Of a DNA stretch of 64,000 nucleotides, positions 22,554 to 35,000 are shown one piece after another; within the stretch, counting starts at the first letter, position 1, and each line of letters opens with the position of its first letter. The stretch spans positions 18,947,750 to 19,011,749 of the forward strand of contig CM055197.1 in NCBI GenBank assembly GCA_029224185.1. The letters are read 5' to 3'. A model generated the notes under the pieces. The model made no database searches and had not been told where the DNA came from. It saw nothing but the letters and a program-made list of their open reading frames with translations. The translations under genes and the position numbers were made by a program. This stretch comes from Karalla daura (lineage: Eukaryota; Chordata; Actinopteri; Chaetodontiformes; Leiognathidae).

Positions 22554-25329
22554 TCCCAGTGAGCGTGGGCCACCCCGGAGGCGGCTCACACCCCAAATCG
22601 TGGGTTTGGGCTCGCTCGCTCGGGGCCGGGATTCCGGCCAAAACGACAGGTCCGCGGTGGTCGTTTTTTTCACTTTCGGCGAGGGTTAATATCTCAGCTC
22701 CGGGACCACACCTGGCATCGGGATTGCTTTTCCCAGTGAGCGTGGGCCACCCCGGAGGCGGCTCACACCCCAAATCGTGGGTTTGGGCTCGCTCGCTCGG
22801 GGCCGGGATTCCGGCCAAAACGACAGGTCCGCGGTGGTCGTTTTTTTCACTTTCGGCGAGGGTTAATATCTAAGCTCCGGGACCACACCTGGCATCGGGA
22901 TTGCTTTTCCCAGTGAGCGTGGGCCACCCCGGAGGCGGCTCACACCCCAAATGGTGGGTTTGGGCTCGCTCGCTCGGGGCCGGGATTCCGGCCAAAACGA
23001 CAGGTCCGCGGTGGTCGTTTTTTTCACTTTCGGCGAGGGTTAATATCTCAGCTCCGGGACCACACCTGGCATCGGGAATGCTTTTCCCAGTGAGCGTGGG
23101 CCACCCCGGAGGCGGCTCACACCCCAAATCGTGGGTTTGGGCTCGCTCGCTCGGGGCCGGGATTCCGGCCAAAACGACAGGTCCGGGGTGGTCGTTTTTT
23201 TCACTTTCGGCGAGGGTTAATATCTCAGCTCCGGGACCACACCTGGCATCGGGATTGCTTTTCCCAGTGAGCGTGGGCCACCCCGGAGGCGGCTCACACC
23301 CCAAATGGTGGGTTTGGGCTCGCTCGCTCGGGGCCGGGATTCCGGCCAAAACGACAGGTCCGCGGTGGTCGTTTTTTTCACTTTCGGCGAGGGTTAATAT
23401 CTCAGCTCCGGGACCACACCTGGCATCGGGATTGCTTTTCCCAGTGAGCGTGGGCCACCCCGGAGGCGGCTCACACCCCAAATCGTGGGTTTGGGCTCGC
23501 TCGCTCGGGGCCGGGATTCCGGCCAAAACGACAGGTCCACGGTGGTCGTTTTTTTCACTTTCGGCGAGGGTTAATATCTCAGCTCCGGGACCACACCTGG
23601 CATCGGGATTGCTTTTCCCAGTGAGCGTGGGCCACCCCGGAGGCGGCTCACACCCCAAATCGTGGGTTTGGGCTCGCTCGCTCGGGGCCGGGATTCCGGC
23701 CAAAACGACAGGTCCGCGGTGGTCGTTTTTTTCACTTTCGGCGAGGGTCAATATCTCAGCTCCGGGACCACACCTGGCATCGGGATTGCTTTTCCCAGTG
23801 AGCGTGGGCCACCCCGGAGGCGGCTCACACCCCAAATGGTGGGTTTGGGCTCGCTCGCTCGGGGCCGGGATTCCGGCCAAAACGACAGGTCCGCGGTGGT
23901 CGTTTTTTTCACTTTCGGCGAGGGTTAATATCTCAGCTCCGGGACCACACCTGGCATCGGGATTGCTTTTCCCAGTGAGCGTGGGCCACCCCGGAGGCGG
24001 CTCACACCCCAAATGGTGGGTTTGGGCTCGCTCGCTCGGGGCCGGGATTCCGGCCAAAACGACAGGTCCGCGGTGGTCGTTTTTTTCACTTTCGGCGAGG
24101 GTTAATATCTCAGCTCCGGGACCACACCTGGCATCGGGATTGCTTTTCCCAGTGAGCGTGGGCCACCCCGGAGGCGGCTCACACCCCAAATCGTGGGTTT
24201 GGGCTCGCTCGCTCGGGGCCGGGATTCCGGCCAAAACGACAGGTCCGGGGTGGTCGTTTTTTTCACTTTCGGCGAGGGTTAATATCTCAGCTCCGGGACC
24301 ACACCTGGCATCGGGATTGCTTTTCCCAGTGAGCGTGGGCCACCCCGGAGGCGGCTCACACCCCAAATCGTGGGTTTGGGCTCGCTCGCTCGGGGCCGGG
24401 ATTCCGGCCAAAACGACAGGTCCGGGGTGGTCGTTTTTTTCACTTTCGGCGAGGGTTAATATCTCAGCTCCGGGACCACACCTGGCATCGGGATTGCTTT
24501 TCCCAGTGAGCGTGGGCCACCCCGGAGGCGGCTCACACCCCAAATCGTGGGTTTGGGCTCGCTCGCTCGGGGCCGGGATTCCGGCCAAAACGACAGGTCC
24601 GGGGTGGTCGTTTTTTTCACTTTCGGCGAGGGTCAATATCTCAGCTCCGGGAACACACCTGGCATCGGGATTGCTTTTCCCAGTGAGCGTGGGCCACCCC
24701 GGAGGCGGCTCACACCCCAAATCGTGGGTTTGGGCTCGCTCGCTCGGGGCCAGGATTCCGGCCAAAACGACAGGTCCGCGGTGGTCGTTTTTTTCACTTT
24801 CGGCGAGGGTTAATATCTCAGCTCCGGGACCACACCTGGCATCGGGATTGCTTTTCCCAGTGAGCGTGGGCCACCCCGGAGGCGGCTCACACCCCAAATC
24901 GTGGGTTTGGGCTCGCTCGCTCGGGGCCGGGATTCCGGCCAAAACGACAGGTCCGCGGTGGTCGTTTTTTTCACTTTCGGCGAGGGTTAATATCTCAGCT
25001 CCGGGACCACACCTGGCATCGGGATTGCTTTTCCCAGTGAGCGTGGGCCATCCCGGAGGCGGCTCACACCCCAAATGGTGGGTTTGGGCTCGCTCGCTCG
25101 GGGCCGGGATTCCGGCCAAAACGACAGGTCCGGGGTGGTCGTTTTTTTCACTTTCGGCGAGGGTTAATATCTCAGCTCCGGGACCACACCTGGCATCGGG
25201 ATTGCTTTTCCCAGTGAGCGTGGGCCACCCCGGAGGCGGCTCACACCCCAAATCGTGGGTTTGGGCTCGCTCGCTCGGGGCCGGGATTCCGGCCAAAACG
25301 ACAGGTCCGCGGTGGTCGTTTTTTTCACT

Positions 25330-28300
25330 TTCGGCGAGGGTTAATATCTCAGCTCCGGGACCACACCTGGCATCGGGATTGCTTTTCCCAGTGAGCGTGG
25401 GCCACCCCGGAGGCGGCTCACACCCCAAATGGTGGGTTTGGGCTCGCTCGCTCGGGGCCGGGATTCCGGCCAAAACGACAGGTCCGCGGTGGTCGTTTTT
25501 TTCACTTTCGGCGAGGGTTAATATCTCAGCTCCGGGACCACACCTGGCATCGGGATTGCTTTTCCCAGTGAGCGTGGGCCACCCCGGAGGCGGCTCACAC
25601 CCCAAATCGTGGGTTTGGGCTCGCTCGCTCGGGGCCGGGATTCCGGCCAAAACGACAGGTCCGCGGTGGTCGTTTTTTTCACTTTCGGCGAGGGTTAATA
25701 TCTCAGCTCCGGGACCACACCTGGCATCGGGATTGCTTTTCCCAGTGAGCGTGGGCCACCCCGGAGGCGGCTCACACCCCAAATGGTGGGTTTGGGCTCG
25801 CTCGCTCGGGGCCGGGATTCCGGCCAAAACGACAGGTCCGCGGTGGTCGTTTTTTTCACTTTCGGCGAGGGTTAATATCTCAGCTCCGGGACCACACCTG
25901 GCATCGGGATTGCTTTTCCCAGTGAGCGTGGGCCACCCCGGAGGCGGCTCACACCCCAAATCGTGGGTTTGGGCTCGCTCGCTCGGGGCCGGGATTCCGG
26001 CCAAAACGACAGGTCCGCGGTGGTCGTTTTTTTCACTTTCGGCGAGGGTTAATATCTCAGCTCCGGGACCACACCTGGCATCGGGATTGCTTTTCCCAGT
26101 GAGCGTGGGCCACCCCGGAGGCGGCTCACACCCCAAATGGTGGGTTTGGGCTCGCTCGCTTGGGGCCGGGATTCCGGCCAAAACGACAGGTCCGCGGTGG
26201 TCGTTTTTTTCACTTTCGGCGAGGGTTAATATCTCAGCTCCGGGACCACACCTGGCATCGGGATTGCTTTTCCCAGTGAGCGTGGGCCACCCCGGAGGCG
26301 GCTCACACCCCAAATCGTGGGTTTGGGCTCGCTCGCTCGGGGCCGGGATTCCGGCCAAAACGACAGGTCCGGGGTGGTCGTTTTTTTCACTTTCGGCGAG
26401 GGTCAATATCTCAGCTCCGGGACCACACCTGGCATCGGGATTGCTTTTCCCAGTGAGCGTGGGCCACCCCGGAGGCGGCTCACACCCCAAATGGTGGGTT
26501 TGGGCTCGCTCGCTCGGGGCCGGGATTCCGGCCAAAACGACAGGTCCGCGGTGGTCGTTTTTTTCACTTTCGGCGAGGGTTAATATCTCAGCTCCGGGAC
26601 CACACCTGGCATCGGGATTGCTTTTCCCAGTGAGCGTGGGCCACCCCGGAGGCGGCTCACACCCCAAATGGTGGGTTTGGGCTCGCTCGCTCGGGGCCGG
26701 GATTCCGGCCAAAACGACAGGTCCGGGGTGGTCGTTTTTTTCACTTTCAGCGAGGGTTAATATCTCAGCTCCGGGACCACACCTGGCATCGGGATTGCTT
26801 TTCCCAGTGAGCGTGGGCCACCCCGGAGGCGGCTCACACCCCAAATCGTGGGTTTGGGCTCGCTCGCTCGGGGCCGGGATTCCGGCCAAAACGACAGGTC
26901 CGGGGTGGTCGTTTTTTTCACTTTCGGCGAGGGTCAATATCTCAGCTCCGGGAACACACCTGGCATCGGGATTGCTTTTCCCAGTGAGCGTGGGCCACCC
27001 CGGAGGCGGCTCACACCCCAAATCGTGGGTTTGGGCTCGCTCGCTCGGGGCCGGGATTCCGGCCAAAACGACAGGTCCGGGGTGGTCGTTTTTTTCACTT
27101 TCGGCGAGGGTCAATATCTCAGCTCCGGGAACACACCTGGCATCGGGATTGCTTTTCCCAGTGAGCGTGGGCCACCCCGGAGGCGGCTCACACCTCAAAT
27201 CGTGGGTTTGGGCTCGCTCGCTCGGGGCCGGGATTCCGGCCAAAACGACAGGTCCGGGTTGGTCGTTTTTTTCACTTTCGGCGAGGGTTAATATCTCAGC
27301 TCCGGGACCACACCTGGCATCGGGATTGCTTTTCCCAGTGAGCGTGGGCCACCCCGGAGGCGGCTCACACCCCAAATCGTGGGTTTGGGCTCGCTCGCTC
27401 GGGGCCGGGATTCCGGCCAAAACGACAGGTCCGGGGTGGTCGTTTTTTTCACTTTCGGCGAGGGTTAATATCTCAGCTCCGGGACCACACCTGGCATCGG
27501 GATTGCTTTTCCCAGTGAGCGTGGGCCACCCCGGAGGCGGCTCACACCCCAAATGGTGGGTTTGGGCTCGCTCGCTCGGGGCCGGGATTCCGGCCAAAAC
27601 GACAGGTCCGGGGTGGTCGTTTTTTTCACTTTCGGCGAGGGTTAATATCTCAGCTCCGGGACCACACCTGGCATCGGGATTGCTTTTCCCAGTGAGCGTG
27701 GGCCACCCCGGAGGCGGCTCACACCCCAAATCGTGGGTTTGGGCTCGCTCGCTCGGGGCCGGGATTCCGGCCAAAACGACAGGTCCGGGGTGGTCGTTTT
27801 TTTCACTTTCGGCGAGGGTCAATATCTCAGCTCCGGGAACACACCTGGCATCGGGATTGCTTTTCCCAGTGAGCGTGGGCCACCCCGGAGGCGGCTCACA
27901 CCCCAAATCGTGGGTTTGGGCTCGCTCGCTCGGGGCCGGGATTCCGGCCAAAACGACAGGTCCGCGGTGGTCGTTTTTTTCACTTTCGGCGAGGGTTAAT
28001 ATCTCAGCTCCGGGACCACACCTGGCATCGGGATTGCTTTTCCCAGTGAGCGTGGGCCACCCCGGAGGCGGCTCACACCCCAAATGGTGGGTTTGGGCTC
28101 GCTCGCTCGGGGCCGGGATTCCGGCCAAAACGACAGGTCCGCGGTGGTCGTTTTTTTCACTTTCGGCGAGGGTTAATATCTCAGCTCCGGGACCACACCT
28201 GGCATCGGGATTGCTTTTCCCAGTGAGCGTGGGCCACCCCCGGAGGCGGCTCACACCCCAAATGGTGGGTTTGGGCTCGCTCGCTCGGGGCCGGGATTCC

Positions 28301-30450
28301 GGCCAAAACGACAGGTCCGCGGTGGTCGTTTTTTTCACTTTCGGCGAGGGTTAATATCTCAGCTCCGGGACCACACCTGGCATCGGGATTGCTTTTCCCA
28401 GTGAGCGTGGGCCACCCCGGAGGCGGCTCACACCCCAAATCGTGGGTTTGGGCTCGCTCGCTCGGGGCCGGGATTCCGGCCAAAACGACAGGTCCGCGGT
28501 GGTCGTTTTTTTCACTTTCGGCGAGGGTTAATATCTCAGCTCCGGGACCACACCTGGCATCGGGATTGCTTTTCCCAGTGAGCGTGGGCCACCCCGGAGG
28601 CGGCTCACACCCCAAATGGTGGGTTTGGGCTCGCTCGCTCGGGGCCGGGATTCCGGCCAAAACGACAGGTCCGCGGTGGTCGTTTTTTTCACTTTCGGCG
28701 AGGGTTAATATCTCAGCTCCGGGACCACACCTGGCATCGGGATTGCTTTTCCCAGTGAGCGTGGGCCACCCCGGAGGCGGCTCACACCCCAAATCGTGGG
28801 TTTGGGCTCGCTCGCTCGGGGCCGGGATTCCGGCCAAAACGACAGGTCCGCGGTGGTCGTTTTTTTCACTTTCGGCGAGGGTTAATATCTCAGCTCCGGG
28901 ACCACACCTGGCATCGGGATTGCTTTTCCCAGTGAGCGTGGGCCACCCCGGAGGCGGCTCACACCCCAAATGGTGGGTTTGGGCTCGCTCGCTCGGGGCC
29001 GGGATTCCGGCCAAAACGACAGGTCCGCGGTGGTCGTTTTTTTCACTTTCGGCGAGGGTTAATATCTCAGCTCCGGGACCACACCTGGCATCGGGATTGC
29101 TTTTCCCAGTGAGCGTGGGCCACCCCGGAGGCGGCTCACACCCCAAATCGTGGGTTTGGGCTCGCTCGCTCGGGGCCGGGATTCCGGCCAAAACGACAGG
29201 TCCGGGGTGGTCGTTTTTTTCACTTTCGGCGAGGGTCAATATCTCAGCTCCGGGACCACACCTGGCATCGGGATTGCTTTTCCCAGTGAGCGTGGGCCAC
29301 CCCGGAGGCGGCTCACACCCCAAATGGTGGGTTTGGGCTCGCTCGCTCGGGGCCGGGATTCCGGCCAAAACGACAGGTCCGCGGTGGTCGTTTTTTTTCA
29401 CTTTCGGCGAGGGTTAATATCTCAGCTCCGGGACCACACCTGGCATCGGGATTGCTTTTCCCAGTGAGCGTGGGCCACCCCGGAGGCGGCTCACACCCCA
29501 AATGGTGGGTTTGGGCTCGCTCGCTCGGGGCCGGGATTCCGGCCAAAACGACAGGTCCGGGGTGGTCGTTTTTTTCACTTTCAGCGAGGGTTAATATCTC
29601 AGCTCCGGGACCACACCTGGCATCGGGATTGCTTTTCCCAGTGAGCGTGGGCCACCCCGGAGGCGGCTCACACCCCAAATCGTGGGTTTGGGCTCGCTCG
29701 CTCGGGGCCGGGATTCCGGCCAAAACGACAGGTCCGGGGTGGTCGTTTTTTTCACTTTCGGCGAGGGTCAATATCTCAGCTCCGGGAACACACCTGGCAT
29801 CGGGATTGCTTTTCCCAGTGAGCGTGGGCCACCCCGGAGGCGGCTCACACCCCAAATCGTGGGTTTGGGCTCGCTCGCTCGGGGCCGGGATTCCGGCCAA
29901 AACGACAGGTCCGGGGTGGTCGTTTTTTTCACTTTCGGCGAGGGTCAATATCTCAGCTCCGGGAACACACCTGGCATCGGGATTGCTTTTCCCAGTGAGC
30001 GTGGGCCACCCCGGAGGCGGCTCACACCTCAAATCGTGGGTTTGGGCTCGCTCGCTCGGGGCCGGGATTCCGGCCAAAACGACAGGTCCGGGTTGGTCGT
30101 TTTTTTCACTTTCGGCGAGGGTTAATATCTCAGCTCCGGGACCACACCTGGCATCGGGATTGCTTTTCCCAGTGAGCGTGGGCCACCCCGGAGGCGGCTC
30201 ACACCCCAAATCGTGGGTTTGGGCTCGCTCGCTCGGGGCCGGGATTCCGGCCAAAACGACAGGTCCGGGGTGGTCGTTTTTTTCACTTTCGGCGAGGGTT
30301 AATATCTCAGCTCCGGGACCACACCTGGCATCGGGATTGCTTTTCCCAGTGAGCGTGGGCCACCCCGGAGGCGGCTCACACCCCAAATGGTGGGTTTGGG
30401 CTCGCTCGCTCGGGGCCGGGATTCCGGCCAAAACGACAGGTCCGGGGTGG
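25330..30450 (+). repeat. Higher-order repeat, period about 2833 bp (16 monomers)
   Basis: The order of C/G states at monomer position 121 from 25428 to 26844 is repeated from 28261 to 29678. The rarer marker tttcagcgag recurs at 26749 and 29583, 2834 bp apart. Sixteen monomers equal 2832 bp, and the two extra bases are an added C near 28240 and an added T near 29394. The match fails to the left at about 25251 versus 28084. Confidence 0.75.
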
Positions 30451-31690
30451 TCGTTTTTTTCACTTTCAGCGAGGGTTAATATCTCAGCTCCGGGACCACA
30501 CCTGGCATCGGGATTGCTTTTCCCAGTGAGCGTGGGCCACCCCGGAGGCGGCTCACACCCCAAATCGTGGGTTTGGGCTCGCTCGCTCGGGGCCGGGATT
30601 CCGGCCAAAACGACAGGTCCGGGGTGGTCGTTTTTTTCACTTTCGGCGAGGGTCAATATCTCAGCTCCGGGAACACACCTGGCATCGGGATTGCTTTTCC
30701 CAGTGAGCGTGGGCCACCCCGGAGGCGGCTCACACCCCAAATCGTGGGTTTGGGCTCGCTCGCTCGGGGCCGGGATTCCGGCCAAAACGACAGGTCCGGG
30801 GTGGTCGTTTTTTTCACTTTCGGCGAGGGTCAATATCTCAGCTCCGGGAACACACCTGGCATCGGGATTGCTTTTCCCAGTGAGCGTGGGCCACCCCGGA
30901 GGCGGCTCACACCTCAAATCGTGGGTTTGGGCTCGCTCGCTCGGGGCCGGGATTCCGGCCAAAACGACAGGTCCGGGTTGGTCGTTTTTTTCACTTTCGG
31001 CGAGGGTTAATATCTCAGCTCCGGGACCACACCTGGCATCGGGATTGCTTTTCCCAGTGAGCGTGGGCCACCCCGGAGGCGGCTCACACCCCAAATCGTG
31101 GGTTTGGGCTCGCTCGCTTCGGGGCCGGGATTCCGGCCAAAAACGACAGGTCCGGGGTGGTCGTTTTTTTCACTTTCGGCGAGGGTTAATATCTCAGCTC
31201 CGGGACCACACCTGGCATCGGGATTGCTTTTCCCAGTGAGCGTGGGCCACCCCGGAGGCGGCTCACACCCCAAATGGTGGGTTTGGGCTCGCTCGCTCGG
31301 GGCCGGGATTCCGGCCAAAACGACAGGTCCGGGGTGGTCGTTTTTTTCACTTTCGGCGAGGGTTAATATCTCAGCTCCGGGACCACACCTGGCATCGGGA
31401 TTGCTTTTCCCAGTGAGCGTGGGCCACCCCGGAGGCGGCTCACACCCCAAATCGTGGGTTTGGGCTCGCTCGCTCGGGGCCGGGATTCCGGCCAAAACGA
31501 CAGGTCCGGGGTGGTCGTTTTTTTCACTTTCGGCGAGGGTCAATATCTCAGCTCCGGGAACACACCTGGCATCGGGGATTGCTTTTCCCAGTGAGCGTGG
31601 GCCACCCCGGAGGCGGCTCACACCCCAAATCGTGGGTTTGGGCTCGCTCGCTCGGGGCCGGGATTCCGGCCAAAACGACAGGTCCGCGGT
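29500..31690 (+). repeat. Nested higher-order repeat, period 885 bp (5 monomers)
   Basis: A five-monomer cassette contains, in order, the tttcagcgag unit, two gggtcaat/gaacacac units (the second with cacctcaaatcg), a ccgggttgg unit and an aaatgg unit. It occurs twice in tandem, with the tttcagcgag marker at 29583 and 30468. A single equivalent copy lies at 26749. The locus therefore differs from its own 16-monomer duplicate by one extra 885-bp unit. Confidence 0.8.
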
Positions 31691-32060
31691 GGTCGTTTTT
31701 TTTCACTTTCGGCGAGGGTTAATATCTCAGCTCCGGGACCACACCTGGCATCGGGATTGCTTTTCCCAGTGAGCGTGGGCCACCCCGGAGGCGGCTCACA
31801 CCCCAAATGGTGGGTTTGGGCTCGCTCGCTCGGGGCCGGGATTCCGGCCAAAACGACAGGTCCGCGGTGGTCGTTTTTTTCACTTTCGGCGAGGGTTAAT
31901 ATCTCAGCTCCGGGACCACACCTGGCATCGGGGATTGCTTTTCCCAGTGAGCGTGGGCCACCCCGGAGGCGGCTCACACCCCAATGGTGGGTTTGGGCTC
32001 GCCCGGGATTCCGGCCAAAACGACAGGTCCGGGGTGGTAGTTTTTTTCACTTTCGGCGAG
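31100..32060 (+). repeat. Irregular satellite units with clustered indels
   Basis: Within about 1 kb several monomers depart from 177 bp. There is an extra T near 31119, an extra A near 31141, an extra G near 31576, eight T instead of seven near 31700, and another extra G near 31931. A base is lost in ccaatgg near 31983, and about ten bases of the (gctc)n block are deleted near 32000 (ggctcgcccgggatt). Flanking kilobases have far fewer indels. The zone separates two array regions with different marker repertoires. Confidence 0.8.
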
Positions 32061-35000
32061 GGTTAATATCTCAGCTCCGGGACCACACCTGGCATCGGGA
32101 TTGCTTTTCCCAGTGAGCGTGGGCCACCCCGGAGGCGGCTCACACCCCAAATGGTGGGTTTGGGCTCGCTCGCTCGGGGCCGGGATTCCGGCCAAAACGA
32201 CAGGTCCGCGGTGGTCGTTTTTTTCACTTTCGGCGAGGGTTAATATCTCAGCTCCGGGACCACACCTGGCATCGGGATTGCTTTTCCCAGTGAGCGTGGG
32301 CCACCCCGGAGGCGGCTCACACCCCAAATGGTGGGTTTGGGCTCGCTCGCTCGGGGCCGGGATTCCGGCCAAAATGACAGGTCCGCGGTGGTCGTTTTTT
32401 TCACTTTCGGCGAGGGTTAATATCTCAGCTCCTGGACCACACCTGGCATCGGGATTGCTTTTCCCAGTGAGCGTGGGCCACCCCAGAGGCGGCTCACACC
32501 CCAAATGGTGGGTTTGGGCTCGCTCGCTCGGGGCCGGGATTCCGGCCAAAACGACAGGTCCGCGGTGGTCGTTTTTTTCACTTTCGGCGAGGGTTAATAT
32601 CTCAGCTCCGGGACCACACCTGGCATCGGGATTGCTTTTCCCAGTGAGCGTGGGCCACCCCGGAGGCGGCTCACACCCCAAATCGTGGGTTTGGGCTCGC
32701 TCGCTCGGGGCCGGGATTCCGGCCAAAACGACAGGACCGCGGTGGTCGTTTTTTTCACTTTCGGCGAGGGTTAATATCTCAGCTCCGGGACCACACCTGG
32801 CATCGGGATTGCTTTTCCCAGTGAGCGTGGGCCACCCCGGAGGCGGCTCACACCCCAAATCGTGGGTTTGGGCTCGCTCGCTCGGGGCCAGGATTCCGGC
32901 CAAAACGACAGGTCCGGGGTGGTCGTTTTTTTCACTTTCGGCGAGGGTTAATATCTCAGCTCCGGGACCATACCTGGCATCGGGATTGCTTTTCCCAGTG
33001 AGCGTGGGCCACCCCGGAGGCGGCTCACACCCCAAATGGTGGGTTTGGGCTCGCTCGCTCGGGGCCGGGATTCCGGCCAAAACGACAGGTCCGCGGTGGT
33101 CGTTTTTTTCACTTTCGGCGAGGGTTAATATCTCAGCTCCGGGACCACACCTGGCATCGGGATTGCTTTTCCCAGTGAGCGTGGGCCACCCCGGAGGCGG
33201 CTCACACCCCAAATCGTGGGTTTGGGCTCGCTCGCTCGGGGCCGGGATTCCGGCCAAAACGACAGGTCCGCGGTGGTCGTTTTTTTCACTTTCGGCGAGG
33301 GTTAATATCTCAGCTCCGGGACCACACCTGGCATCGGGATTGCTTTTCCCAGTGAGCGTGGGCCACCCCGGAGGCGGCTCACACCCCAAATCGTGGGTTT
33401 GGGCTCGATCGCTCGGGGCCGGGATTCCGGCCAAAACGACAGGTCCGCGGTGGTCGTTTTTTTCACTTTCGGCGAGGGTTAATATCTCAGCTCCGGGACC
33501 ACACCTGGCATCGGGATTGCTTTTCCCAGTGAGCGTGGGCCACCCCGGAGGCGGCTCACACCCCAAATCGTGGGTTTGGGCTCGCTCGCTCGGGGCCGGG
33601 ATTCCGGCCAAAACGACAGGTCCGCGGTGGTTGTTTTTTTCACTTTCGGCGAGGGTTAATATCTCAGCTCCGGGACCACACCTGGCATCGGGATTGCTTT
33701 TCCCAGTGAGCGTGGGCCACCCCGGAGGCGGCTCACACCCCAAATGGTGGGTTTGGGCTCGCTCGCTCGGGGCCGGGATTCCGGCCAAAACGACAGGTCC
33801 GCGGTGGTCGTTTTTTTCACTTTCGGCGAGGGTTAATATCTCAGCTCCGGGACCACACCTGGCATCGGGATTGCTTTTCCCAGTGAGCGTGGGCCACCCC
33901 GGAGGCGGCTCACACCCCAAATGGTGGGTTTGGGCTCGCTCGCTCGGGGCCGGGATTCCGGCCAAAACGACAGGTCCGCGGTGGTTGTTTTTTTCACTTT
34001 CGGCGAGGGTTAATATCTCAGCTCCGGGACCACACCTGGCATCGGGATTGCTTTTCCCAGTGAGCGTGGGCCACCCCGGAGGCGGCTCACACCCCAAATG
34101 GTGGGTTTGGGCTCGCTCGCTCGGGGCCGGGATTCCGGCCAAAACGACAGGTCCGCGGTGGTCGTTTTTTTCACTTTCGGCGAGGGTTAATATCTCAGCT
34201 CCGGGACCACACCTGGCATCGGGATTGCTTTTCCCAGTGAGCGTGGGCCACCCCGGAGGCGGCTCACACCCCAAATGGTGGGTTTGGGCTCGCTCGCTCG
34301 GGGCCGGGATTCCGGCCAAAACGACAGGTCCGCGGTGGTCGTTTTTTTCACTTTCGGCGAGGGTTAAAATCTCAGCTCCGGGACCACACCTGGCATCGGG
34401 ATTGCTTTTCCCAGTGAGCGTGGGCCACCCCGGAGGCGGCTCACACCCCAAATCGTGGGTTTGGGCTCGCTCGCTCGGGGCCGGGATTCCGGCCAAAACG
34501 ACAGGTCCGCGGTGGTCGTTTTTTTCACTTTCGGCGAGGGTTAATATCTCAGCTCCGGGACCACACCTGGCATCGGGATTGCTTTTCCCAGTGAGCGTGG
34601 GCCACCCCGGAGGCGGCTCACACCCCAAATGGTGGGTTTGGGCTCGCTCGCTCGGGGCCGGGATTCCGGCCAAAACGACAGGTCCGCGGTGGTCGTTTTT
34701 TTCACTTTCGGCGAGGGTTAATATCTCAGCTCCGGGACCACACCTGGCATCGGGATTGCTTTTCCCAGTGAGCGTGGGCCACCCCGGAGGCGGCTCACAC
34801 CCCAAATGGTGGGTTTGGGCTCGCTCGCTCGGGGCCGGGATTCCGGCCAAAACGACAGGTCCGCGGTGGTCGTTTTTTTCACTTTCGGCGAGGGTTAATA
34901 TCTCAGCTCCGGGACCACACCTGGCATCGGGATTGCTTTTCCCAGTGAGCGTGGGCCACCCCGGAGGCGGCTCACACCCCAAATCGTGGGTTTGGGCTCG

